Below, in pieces: positions 1-8,677 of a stretch of 42,530 nt of DNA. The stretch lies in NCBI GenBank assembly GCA_002770955.1, contig PCUH01000117.1, positions 1,657-44,186 on the forward strand, given 5' to 3'. This DNA is from Flavobacteriales bacterium CG18_big_fil_WC_8_21_14_2_50_32_9 (GTDB lineage Bacteria; Bacteroidota; Bacteroidia; Flavobacteriales_E; Vicingaceae). Position numbers and translations under genes: made by a program. Position 1 is the first letter of the stretch, and every line of letters begins with the position of its first letter. The notes under the pieces were generated by a model. The model was not told where the DNA came from and did no database searches. It saw only the letters and a program-made list of their open reading frames with translations.

Positions 1-1
1 C

Positions 2-2455
2 AACTATCAAGCAAAAGTTCAATATATTGGTTATGAAACACTAACGCTTTCAATACCTTCATCAACCAAAACAAATCAAACCATCCTATTGAAGCAAAAG
101 ACTTTTGAGATAAAAGAGTTTACCGTGAATGCAAAAGCCGAAGATCCAGCATACAACATCATGCGAAAAGCAATTGTGTTGGCAGAATATTATAAAAAAC
201 AAATCAAAGAATATGATTGCACAATTTATATGAAAGAATATTTTGTGGTAGATAAAATCCCTGAAATTGCTCGACTATTTGCTGATAAAGAAGATTTAAA
301 AGAAATGAAAGCAGGAGCTATTTCAGAAATACTTATGGAATATCACTATGAATATCCAAATACGACAAAAGAAAAAATTATTTCAGCTCGAAATTCTAAA
401 AATGATACTGCAAAAACAGGCTCAAATTACATTAATTTGAATTTTTATCGTTTAGGTGGAAATGAAATTGTTTCTCCGCTTGGAAAAAATGCTTTTCAGG
501 TTTATAAATTTGAATTATTAGATTCTTACATAGAAGGTAATCATACCATTAAAAAAATTAAAATAATTCCGAAAAGAAAAGGGCAAGATTTAATGTCGGG
601 CGAAATTTATATTGTTGATGGATTATGGAGTATTCATAGTGTTGATGTTAAATTTAAACAAAACTTGGTTGATGTTTCTTATAAACAATTCTATTCTGAA
701 ATTAAGAAAAACACCTGGTTTCCTATTAATCACGAAATTTCTGTGGAGGCAAAGTTAATGGGGTTTGAAGGAAATTATAAATACTTGGCTTCTATCAGCA
801 ACCTTTCAACAAAAAACGATAATGTTGTAGATAGCAAAATCGATAAATTGGTAGAACTTCCTTTAACTGGCGATGAAAATTTTGAAAAAATAAAATTGAG
901 TGATGCCGAAAAGGAAAATCTTTCTAAAACACAACAAAAAATCAATAATTTGATGGAGAAAGACAAGCTATCAAAAGGTGATGCCTTAAAATTGGTTCAA
1001 CTTATTGAAAAAGAAAACGAAGCTGAAAATAAAAAAAATAACGAAAAACAAAATTTAGATCTTAGTAGAGATAGAAACGTAGCATATATTGACAGTGCAT
1101 TTACTAAAACAAATTCTTCTTGGGATAGTTTGAGAGCTGTTCCTCTTTCTGAAAAAGAAAAAGAAATTTATGCTACAAACGATTCCTTAAATCGGATAGA
1201 AAACAACGATACCATTATTAATAAAAAACGCTCTATTATTGGTAATGCACTCTTTTTTAATGGTAAAATTAAAACAAAAAATAAGGATGTAACCCTTCGT
1301 ATTCCAGGAGCCTTATCATGGCTAAGCTTAAACTTTAACACTGTTGATGGTTTTGTATTAAAAAAGCGCTTGTTTTCCTATCATAAAAAATATAACAATG
1401 GTAGTTTTTTTGAAATTGCTCCTGCACTTCAATATTCCTTTGCACGAGAAGATGTAATGGGTAATTTTATGTTTAAAACCCAATACAATGCTAAAAAAAG
1501 AGCAGGATTTTACATCAACACAGGAAAACAAAACACAGATTTCAATGCTGAAAAACCAATGAATAACTTTTTCAATAGTGTTTCCACCCTATTTTTGGGT
1601 GATAATATCAAGAAAATATACCAAAAACAATTTATAGACATCGGACATCAAATTGATATTGCTAATGGGTTCACATTCATAACTTCTGTTGAATATGCTA
1701 AAAGAATAGCATTAACCAACCATACCGATTTCAACATTTGGAATCCAGAAAAAAAGGAATATACATCTAACATTCCAATATCTACAACAGATTCTTCTAT
1801 TTTTAACAACCACAATTCTGCTCTTTTTTCGGCAAGTTTAAGTTATACGCCCAACTATTTTTATCGTTTTTACAAAAACCAAAAACGTATGCTGTATTCC
1901 AATTACCCTACATTTACTGCTTCTTACACACAGGGAGTTAAGGGTGTTTTTAATAGTAGTACGGATTTTAGTTTGGTAGAATTTTCGATGGAGCAATCCA
2001 AAAAAATAAAACTAATTGATAAGGTAAGTTATTATGTTGGAACAGGAATATTTACCAACACAAATCAACTCAAATTTGCTGATTATAAAAGTTTTAACAC
2101 TACTCCATTCTATGTTTCTGGAAATGCAAATAGAAATTCTTTTCGATTATTAGATTTATACCAACACAACAGCTCCGACTATTTCGCAGAAGCTCATCTT
2201 GAAATTGAAGATAATTTTTTGTTATTGAAACGACTTCCGCTATTTAATCTAACGAATTGGAGTGAACGCATTCGATTTAGCTATTTGCGAAATGAACAAA
2301 TTGATAATTATTATGAAATTGGTTATGGTTTAACAAAACTATTTTTTATGTTTGATGTAGAGGGTTTTGTAAGTTTTAACGAGCATAAACATCAATATAC
2401 TGGCTTTAGAATAATATTGAGATTATTTGATGATGACAACACGGTTTTTGAATAA
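2..2455 (+). CDS. DUF5686 / carboxypeptidase-regulatory-like domain protein (5' truncated)
   Basis: The reading frame is open from base 2, so the true start lies before the window. A TTG at 89 is only an internal codon. The first visible residues look like the end of a CarboxypepD_reg-like beta-sandwich, including the motif YIGYET and a Leu-Lys-Gln ending. A DUF5686-type region follows, opening with EDPAYNIMRKAI and continuing with beta-rich sequence to the end. Known members are large Bacteroidota outer-membrane proteins with a predicted C-terminal beta-barrel, related to the plug region of TonB-dependent receptors; their substrate is unknown. The last residues (FRIILRLFDDDNTVFE) fit a final barrel strand followed by a short tail. 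The gene runs into a palindromic terminator shared with the convergent PUR-like gene. The family call is firm and the function is not known. Confidence 0.85.
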   Translation, partial: NYQAKVQYIGYETLTLSIPSSTKTNQTILLKQKTFEIKEFTVNAKAEDPAYNIMRKAIVLAEYYKKQIKEYDCTIYMKEYFVVDKIPEIARLFADKEDLKEMKAGAISEILMEYHYEYPNTTKEKIISARNSKNDTAKTGSNYINLNFYRLGGNEIVSPLGKNAFQVYKFELLDSYIEGNHTIKKIKIIPKRKGQDLMSGEIYIVDGLWSIHSVDVKFKQNLVDVSYKQFYSEIKKNTWFPINHEISVEAKLMGFEGNYKYLASISNLSTKNDNVVDSKIDKLVELPLTGDENFEKIKLSDAEKENLSKTQQKINNLMEKDKLSKGDALKLVQLIEKENEAENKKNNEKQNLDLSRDRNVAYIDSAFTKTNSSWDSLRAVPLSEKEKEIYATNDSLNRIENNDTIINKKRSIIGNALFFNGKIKTKNKDVTLRIPGALSWLSLNFNTVDGFVLKKRLFSYHKKYNNGSFFEIAPALQYSFAREDVMGNFMFKTQYNAKKRAGFYINTGKQNTDFNAEKPMNNFFNSVSTLFLGDNIKKIYQKQFIDIGHQIDIANGFTFITSVEYAKRIALTNHTDFNIWNPEKKEYTSNIPISTTDSSIFNNHNSALFSASLSYTPNYFYRFYKNQKRMLYSNYPTFTASYTQGVKGVFNSSTDFSLVEFSMEQSKKIKLIDKVSYYVGTGIFTNTNQLKFADYKSFNTTPFYVSGNANRNSFRLLDLYQHNSSDYFAEAHLEIEDNFLLLKRLPLFNLTNWSERIRFSYLRNEQIDNYYEIGYGLTKLFFMFDVEGFVSFNEHKHQYTGFRIILRLFDDDNTVFE

Positions 2456-2494
2456 CCAAAAAGCAATTCTAATTAGAATTGCTTTTTGGTTATT
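2451..2494. terminator. 44-bp perfect palindrome, bidirectional terminator
   Basis: Bases 2451-2472 are the exact reverse complement of 2473-2494, giving two 22-bp arms with no spacer; a real hairpin would have a loop of about 4 nt. The palindrome covers the stop codon of the DUF5686 gene (2453-2455) and lies between two convergent genes. Runs of five A and five T in the arms give a U-rich tract on either strand. This suits a two-way intrinsic terminator. Confidence 0.8.
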
Positions 2495-2513
2495 CGTTTT
2501 ATTTTGAAGAGGA

Positions 2514-2879
2514 TTATGCTTTAGAAGAAGAATCTGAACCTAAATCATCAAAATTTATGTCTGTGAAAGAAGAAGATACTTTTTCAATTACCTCCTCGCC
2601 TTGCTCTAGTTTTAGAGCTTTAATTTTTTCTACAGCCTCTGATAATCCTTCCGAAAATTTTTCTAAATCTTCTTTATAAAGAAATAATTTATGTTTTTCG
2701 TAAGTGAATTTTTGATTATCATCTGTAAACTTTCTTTTACTTTCAGTGATTGTTAAGTAATAATCATCTGCTTTTGTTGCCTTTACATCGAAAAAATAAG
2801 TTCTTTTCCCAGCTCTTACTACTTTAGAAAATACTTCATCTCTTCTGTTTTCTTGGTTTTCATTTTCTCCCATCTTCAT
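2514..2879 (-). CDS. PUR family DNA/RNA-binding protein (DUF3276)
   Basis: This 121-residue protein has the Bacteroidota PUR-alpha-like fold signature. The motif VVRAGKRTYFFDVKATKADDYYLTITESKRKF (split here as VVRAGKRTYFFDVK, then DDYYLTITESKRKF) sits at residues 20-51. A second half follows with KHKLFLYKEDLEKFSEGL. PUR-domain proteins bind single-stranded nucleic acid; the bacterial role is not established. The C-terminus is acidic and serine-rich, which is usual in this group. Either the first ATG (2879) or the one two codons later could be the start. It is transcribed alone, towards the terminator at 2451-2494, and a promoter-like pair lies just upstream. Confidence 0.88.
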   Translation of the reverse strand: MKMGENENQENRRDEVFSKVVRAGKRTYFFDVKATKADDYYLTITESKRKFTDDNQKFTYEKHKLFLYKEDLEKFSEGLSEAVEKIKALKLEQGEEVIEKVSSSFTDINFDDLGSDSSSKA

Positions 2880-3253
2880 TATTTTTTTTGTTAAACTTAT
2901 TTTAATAGTACAAATCTTATTAATTTATTTGACATAAACAAAATTGAGAGAATAAAATTAAATAATTTTTTACACAAATTCATTTTTTTGTCAGGTAATA
3001 AAAAAACAACGACTATCTAATCAAAAAACTAAACCTATTAGAAATATCAATTAAAATAATAGATTTGGTATTAAACAAGGTAATTTCAAAGTTTTTTACT
3101 CAAATAAACAATAAAAATATTGAAGTAAATCGTATTTTTATACAAATTTATGGAGGAGCATTTTGGTTTTCTAAAACATCAAGAGTAGAATAACATGCAA
3201 AAGACCCACTAACAACAAAAGAAATTGTAGGAATTATAACCCATTACAACCCA
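2880..3253. other. AT-rich intergenic region between divergent genes
   Basis: This 374-bp spacer separates the divergent PUR-like and decarboxylase genes. I see no convincing coding frame; the longest ATG-initiated frame on the plus strand, near 3149, is 12 codons. Apart from the minus-strand promoter listed separately, a TAGATTTG box at 3060-3067 could serve as a -7 element for the decarboxylase, but it would leave a leader of about 180 nt and has no clear -33 partner. Nothing else stands out. Confidence 0.5.
2911..2942 (-). promoter_or_regulatory. putative Bacteroidota promoter for the PUR-like gene
   Basis: On the minus strand, TTTG (2942-2939) is followed 20 nt later by AAGATTTG (2918-2911). 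This matches the Bacteroidota pattern TTTG / 17-23 nt / TAnnTTTG with one mismatch. The start codon is about 32 nt downstream. It is a motif match only. Confidence 0.35.
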
Positions 3254-4663
3254 ATGAATAACGATAACATATTAACCCAAGTTTTTGAAAAATTAAATGT
3301 ATATTTAAAGAAAGATACACTAATTGATTATAAAACTCCTGATGAATTGCACAATGCCATCAATTTTTCGATAGCAGAAAAAGGAGTTTCTGAATCTGAG
3401 TTTCTGGCGTTAATCAATAAATATTTAGACTATTCGGTAAACACTAACCATCCTCAGTTTTTGAATCAATTGTATGCTGGATTTAATTTCCCTGCCTTTA
3501 TTGGTGAAATTTTTACTGCTTTAGCCAACACTTCAATGTACACCTACGAGGTTGCACCAGTTGCTACGCTTATCGAAACAGAAATGATTCAATTAATGAA
3601 CAGCTATACTGGATATAAAAATGGTGATGGTATTTTTGTAAGCGGTGGTAGCAATGCTAATTTGGTTGCACTATTTTCTGCTCGGAATAAAATAGCTCCA
3701 GAATCGAGACATCAAGGATACGACAAAAACTTAAAACTACGTGCTTTTATCAACGAACACGCTCATTATTCATTTTCAAATGCTGCAAACATTATAGGAA
3801 TAGGAACAGAAAGTTTGATTAAAATTAAAGCCGATGAAAACGGACAGATGGTTCCTGAAGCATTAGAAAAAGAAATTAATGCTTCGAAACAAAGAGGTGA
3901 AATGCCTTTTTTTGTTGCAGTAACTTGTGCCACAACACTATTAGGAGCTTACGACCCAATTGACGAAATTGCAGAAATTTGTAAAAAACAGAACATTTGG
4001 CTTCATGCCGATGGATCGTTTGGAGGTTCTATTGTTTTAAGCAACAAAAATAGATACCTATTAAAAGGATTAGAAAAAACCGATTCTTTTGCTTGGAATC
4101 CTCACAAACTCATGAACATTCCACTCATTTGTTCAGCTTTATTAGTAAAAACAAAAGGAACATTACACCATAATTTAGCTGATGTTGATGCCGATTATCT
4201 TTTCCATGATTTAAACTTGATTGAAGATTTAGGAAAAAAATCTATTCAATGTGGAAGAAGAGTTGATGCGGTTAAACTTTGGTTTGCGTGGAAATATTTT
4301 GGTAAAGAAGGGTATGAAAAACGAATTGATAATTTAATCGATTTAGCCCAACTTGCTGAACAAAAAGTGCTAAACAGAACTAATTTAGAACTTTTAGCAC
4401 CACGCCAATCATTTACCATCTGTTTCAGGTATATTCCAGAAATTGAAGTTGATATCAACCAATTTAATTTACAGTTGCGTGAGGAACTTAGAAAATCAGG
4501 GAAAAGTCTTGTGAATTATGGGTACATTGGTGAAAAACTTGCCATTCGTTTGGTAATTACCAACGGTGAAATGCAAGAAAAAGATGTAACTTTATTTTTT
4601 GAATTGCTTTTAGAAACAGCTTCGGTTTTAGAAAAAAAATACAATAGGATAAAATCTTTTTGA
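3254..4663 (+). CDS. PLP-dependent group II decarboxylase (glutamate/cysteine-sulfinate decarboxylase-like)
   Basis: The protein has 469 residues, the usual length for the group II amino-acid decarboxylase family. Visible family motifs are HPQFLNQLYAG near residues 66-76, EHAHYSF at 168-174 (His171 would stack on the cofactor ring), HADGSFGGS at 251-259 (Asp253 would contact the pyridine nitrogen), and WNPHK at 281-285, with Lys285 as the PLP-binding lysine. HPQFLNQLYAG resembles animal cysteine-sulfinate decarboxylase and GADL1 more than classic acid-resistance GadB. The substrate could be glutamate, aspartate or cysteine sulfinate; sequence reading alone cannot decide. It stands alone, with no antiporter or partner gene next to it, so an acid-resistance role is not supported. 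The ATG at 3254 gives a family-typical N-terminus. Confidence 0.88.
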   Translation: MNNDNILTQVFEKLNVYLKKDTLIDYKTPDELHNAINFSIAEKGVSESEFLALINKYLDYSVNTNHPQFLNQLYAGFNFPAFIGEIFTALANTSMYTYEVAPVATLIETEMIQLMNSYTGYKNGDGIFVSGGSNANLVALFSARNKIAPESRHQGYDKNLKLRAFINEHAHYSFSNAANIIGIGTESLIKIKADENGQMVPEALEKEINASKQRGEMPFFVAVTCATTLLGAYDPIDEIAEICKKQNIWLHADGSFGGSIVLSNKNRYLLKGLEKTDSFAWNPHKLMNIPLICSALLVKTKGTLHHNLADVDADYLFHDLNLIEDLGKKSIQCGRRVDAVKLWFAWKYFGKEGYEKRIDNLIDLAQLAEQKVLNRTNLELLAPRQSFTICFRYIPEIEVDINQFNLQLREELRKSGKSLVNYGYIGEKLAIRLVITNGEMQEKDVTLFFELLLETASVLEKKYNRIKSF

Positions 4664-4811
4664 TTACAAAAAAAACCTTTAGTAGGTCGCTTTTTATTTT
4701 TTTTAAGTTCGTGGTAATTATAAAATCAATAATTACTATATTTACCATTTAATATTCTCTAAATCATAATCTGAAAATCTTTTTGGTTTCGATATAAATT
4801 TAAAATTAGCA

Positions 4812-5762
4812 TTGAAAGAAGTTACTTTTTTAAAGCAAAATGCCGAAAAATGGGAGATGTTTGAACATCAGCTTTTCCAAAAGGAAAAACAAAATGCAGA
4901 TGATGCTGCTAATTTGTTTATCGAAATTACCAATGATTTATCCTATTCAAAAACACATTACCCAAACTCCAAAACAACTCAATATTTGAATAGTTTAGCA
5001 TCAAAAGTGCATCATTCAATTTATCAAAATAAAAAAGAAAGTAATAAACGAATGCTCTCTTTTTGGAAGACAGAATTACCCTTAGTAGTTAAAACACACC
5101 ATAAACAATTATTTATATCGTTTGTTATTTTTTTTATTTCTTGCCTAATTGGTTGGTTTTCAGCTAAATATGACGATAGTTTTGTTCGGTTAATATTGGG
5201 TGATACCTATGTAAACATGACCTTAGAAAATATAGAAAATAATGATCCAATGGCTGTTTATAAAAGCAGCAAAGAGGTTGATATGTTTTTAGGAATTACA
5301 ATAAACAATGTGCGTGTATCTTTTTTAGTATTTATTTTAGGTCTATTTTTCTCGGTTGGTTCTGGCTTTTTGTTATTTTCAAATGGCGTGATGTTAGGTT
5401 CTTTTCAATACTTTTTTTTAGCAAAAGGGTTGTTTTTAGAGTCATTTCTAACCATTTGGATACATGGAACATTAGAAATTTCGGCAATTATTATTGCTGG
5501 TGGAGCTGGAATTGTTTTAGGTAACAGCATTTTGTTTCCAAAAACCTTTTCCAGAGGAGAATCTTTTATTATGGGAGCTAAAAATGGATTAAAAATAATT
5601 ATTGGAATTGTACCTATTTTTATTGTTGCTGGTTTTTTGGAAGGCTTTGTTACAAGACATACTGATATGCCCATCTATTTGAGTTTATTTATTATTTTAG
5701 GTTCATTTTCTTTTGTAATTTGGTACTTTATTATTTATCCAAGAACTATAAAAAATTTCTAA
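4812..5762 (+). CDS. SpoIIM-family (stage II sporulation protein M-like) membrane protein
   Basis: This 316-residue protein is predicted to be multi-pass. A soluble N-terminal region of about 95 residues (KEVTFLKQNAEKWEMFE near the start) is followed by hydrophobic segments around residues 98-116, 160-185, 200-230, 250-275 and 285-310. Bacteroidota SpoIIM-like proteins have this N-terminus and this layout. They sit in MoxR/DUF58 clusters and are not linked to sporulation there. The start is a TTG at 4812: an in-frame stop lies just upstream, and the next ATG would remove the conserved N-terminal helix. It is the first gene of a block running to 11057, and the next gene starts 14 nt after its stop. 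Confidence 0.82.
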   Translation: MKEVTFLKQNAEKWEMFEHQLFQKEKQNADDAANLFIEITNDLSYSKTHYPNSKTTQYLNSLASKVHHSIYQNKKESNKRMLSFWKTELPLVVKTHHKQLFISFVIFFISCLIGWFSAKYDDSFVRLILGDTYVNMTLENIENNDPMAVYKSSKEVDMFLGITINNVRVSFLVFILGLFFSVGSGFLLFSNGVMLGSFQYFFLAKGLFLESFLTIWIHGTLEISAIIIAGGAGIVLGNSILFPKTFSRGESFIMGAKNGLKIIIGIVPIFIVAGFLEGFVTRHTDMPIYLSLFIILGSFSFVIWYFIIYPRTIKNF

Positions 5763-5776
5763 CTAATCAATTAACT

Positions 5777-6730
5777 ATGCATCCAGAACAAATAGAATTC
5801 AACAAATCAAGAGATTTTAGCGAAACATTAACTATTTCTTTTGCTTTTATCAAACAAAACTTTAAAGGTTTTTTTAAAACTATATTGTTTTTAGTAGGGC
5901 CATTATTGCTTATAAACGCAATTTTATCAGGCATTTACCTTCAAAATATGTTTGATGTAAATAGTATAATAGCAGGAAATAGATTTCCTTCCGAAATCTT
6001 TTCACCCATTTATTTTTTAATTATAATTTTTTCTATTGTGGCTAACATTATGCTTGTGGGAATTGCTTATGAATACATCATTTTATATGAAAAAAAGGGG
6101 TTGAATAACTTCACCATCAATGATGTTTGGAATGCCTTTGTTGCTGATTTAGGATTAATTGTTTCAACTTTTTTCTTCTTAATTGGGGTTCTTATTTTAT
6201 TCGGTTTTGCCTTTGCAATAATTTCGCTTCTACTTTCATTATTAGGTCCAGTTGGTGCAGTTCTGATTGGCATTATATTTTTAGTTACTTTTTTCTTATT
6301 AGGTCCTCCGTTGGTTTTTTTAATTTCTGCTATTTATCCTATCCGTATTCGTGAACGTATAGGAAATGTAGCCGCATTTACAAAAGCATATTACCTAACG
6401 AAAGCAAATTTTGGAAGCACTTGGTTGATTATTTTTATTTCTTATCTTATCGTAATTGTGTTAGCTCTCGTTTTGGCTATTCCAGCTGCCATTTTTGGTG
6501 GCATGGCTGCAATGCATTCCGTAGATGATGCTTCAAGTATGAGTTCATTACTTCTTACGGCTGTTAATGTTGTATCTACTTTTGGAGGTAGTTTAGTAAA
6601 CTCATTGCTCTTTATTATTATCGGTTTTCATTATTTTAGTATCAACGAAAAAGAAAATGGTGATGGTTTGTTGGATAGAATCAATCAGATTGGTCAACAC
6701 AATGAAAACAATGATGATATTACGATTTAA
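5777..6730 (+). CDS. multi-pass membrane protein of the MoxR/DUF58 cluster
   Basis: The protein has 317 residues when started at the ATG at 5777, which gives MHPEQIEFNKSRDFSETLT. The frame is open further upstream, but only inside the previous gene. It has about six hydrophobic segments, roughly residues 32-55, 75-100, 120-175 (probably two passes), 205-245 and 270-295. A charged tail ends in QHNENNDDITI. I do not recognise a named domain with certainty; it resembles the membrane proteins that follow SpoIIM-like genes in Bacteroidota. Its place between SpoIIM-like and DUF4129 genes suggests it belongs to the same envelope-associated system. The next gene overlaps its 3' end. Confidence 0.75.
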   Translation: MHPEQIEFNKSRDFSETLTISFAFIKQNFKGFFKTILFLVGPLLLINAILSGIYLQNMFDVNSIIAGNRFPSEIFSPIYFLIIIFSIVANIMLVGIAYEYIILYEKKGLNNFTINDVWNAFVADLGLIVSTFFFLIGVLILFGFAFAIISLLLSLLGPVGAVLIGIIFLVTFFLLGPPLVFLISAIYPIRIRERIGNVAAFTKAYYLTKANFGSTWLIIFISYLIVIVLALVLAIPAAIFGGMAAMHSVDDASSMSSLLLTAVNVVSTFGGSLVNSLLFIIIGFHYFSINEKENGDGLLDRINQIGQHNENNDDITI

Positions 6731-7460
6731 TGCATCTACAACCATTAACATTACTGTAAGAGTTGTTTTCCAATTTCTGTTGGTTTTCTGTTGCTCCATC
6801 ACCAACTTATTTGCTTCTCAAACCTTAAAAAGCGATACCTCAATTATTGAATTAAAAACAATAGACACAACAAAAATAGAAAATTTCAGAAGTGATAGCG
6901 ATTTTATTTATGACCGAATTCCACCTCCACCCGAAACCCCATGGGAAAATTTTAAAAGATGGTTTTGGAAGCAAATAGCCAACCTATTTGATTCAAACGA
7001 ATTTTCTAGTTTTTGGGATTATTTTAAATGGATATTGGTTGTTGTACTTGTTTTTTTAGCTGCTTTATGGATTTTTAAAAGTGAAATTAGAGGCGTTTTT
7101 ATCAATAAAAATGCAGCTAATGTTCCTCATTTTATTGCTGCTGATGAAAACATTCATGAAATGAATTTTGATGTGCTTATCGAAAAAGCCATAAACGAAA
7201 AAAACTACAAAGAAGCAGTACGCTTATCATATTTAAAAGTGTTAAAGCGACTTACTGATACTGATTTAATTCGTTGGGAAATTGATAAAACAAACCTCGA
7301 TTATGCGAATGAATTAGCAAATTCTGAATATGAATTACCATTTAACAAAGTTACAAAAGTGTTCGAATACCTTTGGTATGGAGATTTTGAGCTGAACTCA
7401 ACTCAATTTAATGCTGAAATAAAAAAGTTTATTGAATTAAGTAATAAACTTAAAAATTGA
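6702..7460 (+). CDS. DUF4129 domain-containing protein
   Basis: The chosen ATG at 6702 overlaps the previous gene by 29 bp and gives a hydrophobic signal-like N-terminus ending near NLFASQ. ATGs at 6711 and 6714 are also possible, and earlier ones would place charged sequence ahead of the signal. The mature part has a periplasmic stretch with a PPPPETPWENFKRWFW motif. A single membrane segment follows (KWILVVVLVFLAALWIF). The cytoplasmic C-terminal part carries EAVRLSYLKVLKRL and, near the end, the sequence FEYLWYGDFEL, both typical of DUF4129. Family members are regularly found next to DUF58 and MoxR genes; the molecular role is unknown. Confidence 0.82.
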   Translation: MKTMMILRFNASTTINITVRVVFQFLLVFCCSITNLFASQTLKSDTSIIELKTIDTTKIENFRSDSDFIYDRIPPPPETPWENFKRWFWKQIANLFDSNEFSSFWDYFKWILVVVLVFLAALWIFKSEIRGVFINKNAANVPHFIAADENIHEMNFDVLIEKAINEKNYKEAVRLSYLKVLKRLTDTDLIRWEIDKTNLDYANELANSEYELPFNKVTKVFEYLWYGDFELNSTQFNAEIKKFIELSNKLKN

Positions 7461-7464
7461 ATCG

Positions 7465-8676
7465 TTGAAAAAAAACACAAAATATTATATCGTATTAGGA
7501 TTGCTTTTTGTAGTAGCTGTTCTTCTTCAATACAATACTCCAAAACCAATCAATTGGACAGAAAATTATTCCAACTCAAGTAAAATTCCTTTTGGAACTT
7601 ATATTTTAAGTGATTTACTCTCTGATTTATTTCCAAATCAGGAAATTAAAGAAACTAAAATTCCCATTTATAACACCATTAACTACCAAACCAATACCAA
7701 TTATATTATTATAAATAACTCTTTTGCTCCTGATGAATACGATACTGAAAAAATTTTTGATTATGTAAGCTCAGGAAATCAGTTATTTATTGCTGCCAGA
7801 ATTTTTGAAGGTCCTTTTGCTGATTCATTAAAATTAGTTACCGATGGTGCTAATTATTTTTTCAATCTTGCTACTCATGAAGAAAAATATGTTGCTTATG
7901 TAAATTTTGAAAACCCTAAATTGAAGCAACCAAACGACTATATTTTAAGAAAAAATTTCTACCACTACTATTTTACAAGTTTTGATACTGCAAACGTACT
8001 TGTTTTAGGAAAATCCATCTCTCAAGAAAAAAAGATCGAAAACATCAATTTCATTAAAATAAACATGGGGAAAGGAAGTATTTTCATAAACACATTACCA
8101 AATGCATTTAGCAACTATTTTTTAACCGATACCTTAAATTATTCCTACCCTATTTATGCCCTAAGTAATTTGCCTAACCAACCAACATTTTGGGACGAAT
8201 ATTATAAAGCAGGAAAAAAAGATGCCTCCACTCCTCTTCGATTTATCTTGAATGAACCTGCCTTGAAATTTGCCTACTTTTTACTCATTTTTAGTTTGCT
8301 TTTTTACATAATTTTCAAAGCAAAACGAAAGCAACGTATTATCCCTGTAATTGAGCCTATCAGCAATTCTACTACCGATTTTATTGGTGTGGTTTCAAGT
8401 ATGTATTACCAAGAAAAAAATCACCTGAACCTGGCTCATAAAAAAATAAATTACTTTTTAGAAATGGTTAGAAGTAATTATTTAATAGCAACCGAAAAAC
8501 TTGATGAAACATTTATACAAAATTTAGCATTAAAATCGGGTGTTTCAATTGTAACAACAACAGTTTTAATCAAAAAGATTGATGCCATTAAACAATTAAA
8601 CAGTAATTTTTCGGAAGCTGATTTAATACACTTAAACAAATTAATTAATACATTTAATCAACTAAAAACTAGATAA
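7465..8676 (+). CDS. DUF4350 domain-containing protein
   Basis: This 403-residue protein starts at a TTG four bases after the previous stop, giving MKKNTKYYIVLGLLFVVAVL, a signal anchor. The family hallmark follows directly: PINWTENYSNSSKIPFGTYILSDLL. A periplasmic domain (residues about 30-265) comes next, then a second membrane segment (FAYFLLIFSLLFYIIFKAKRKQR). The cytoplasmic tail contains a short helical region with YYQEKNHLNLAHKKINYFL. This topology and the position between DUF4129 and MoxR are those of DUF4350 proteins in Bacteroidota. Function is unknown; a scaffold or sensor role in the MoxR system is inference. The next gene begins 1 nt after its stop. Confidence 0.83.
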   Translation: MKKNTKYYIVLGLLFVVAVLLQYNTPKPINWTENYSNSSKIPFGTYILSDLLSDLFPNQEIKETKIPIYNTINYQTNTNYIIINNSFAPDEYDTEKIFDYVSSGNQLFIAARIFEGPFADSLKLVTDGANYFFNLATHEEKYVAYVNFENPKLKQPNDYILRKNFYHYYFTSFDTANVLVLGKSISQEKKIENINFIKINMGKGSIFINTLPNAFSNYFLTDTLNYSYPIYALSNLPNQPTFWDEYYKAGKKDASTPLRFILNEPALKFAYFLLIFSLLFYIIFKAKRKQRIIPVIEPISNSTTDFIGVVSSMYYQEKNHLNLAHKKINYFLEMVRSNYLIATEKLDETFIQNLALKSGVSIVTTTVLIKKIDAIKQLNSNFSEADLIHLNKLINTFNQLKTR

Positions 8677-8677
8677 T

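Noticed and set aside
2479..2679. Plus-strand 66-codon frame over the PUR-like gene
   Set aside because: It is antisense to a well-recognised gene, starts inside the terminator palindrome, and its serine-rich product follows from the opposite-strand codons.
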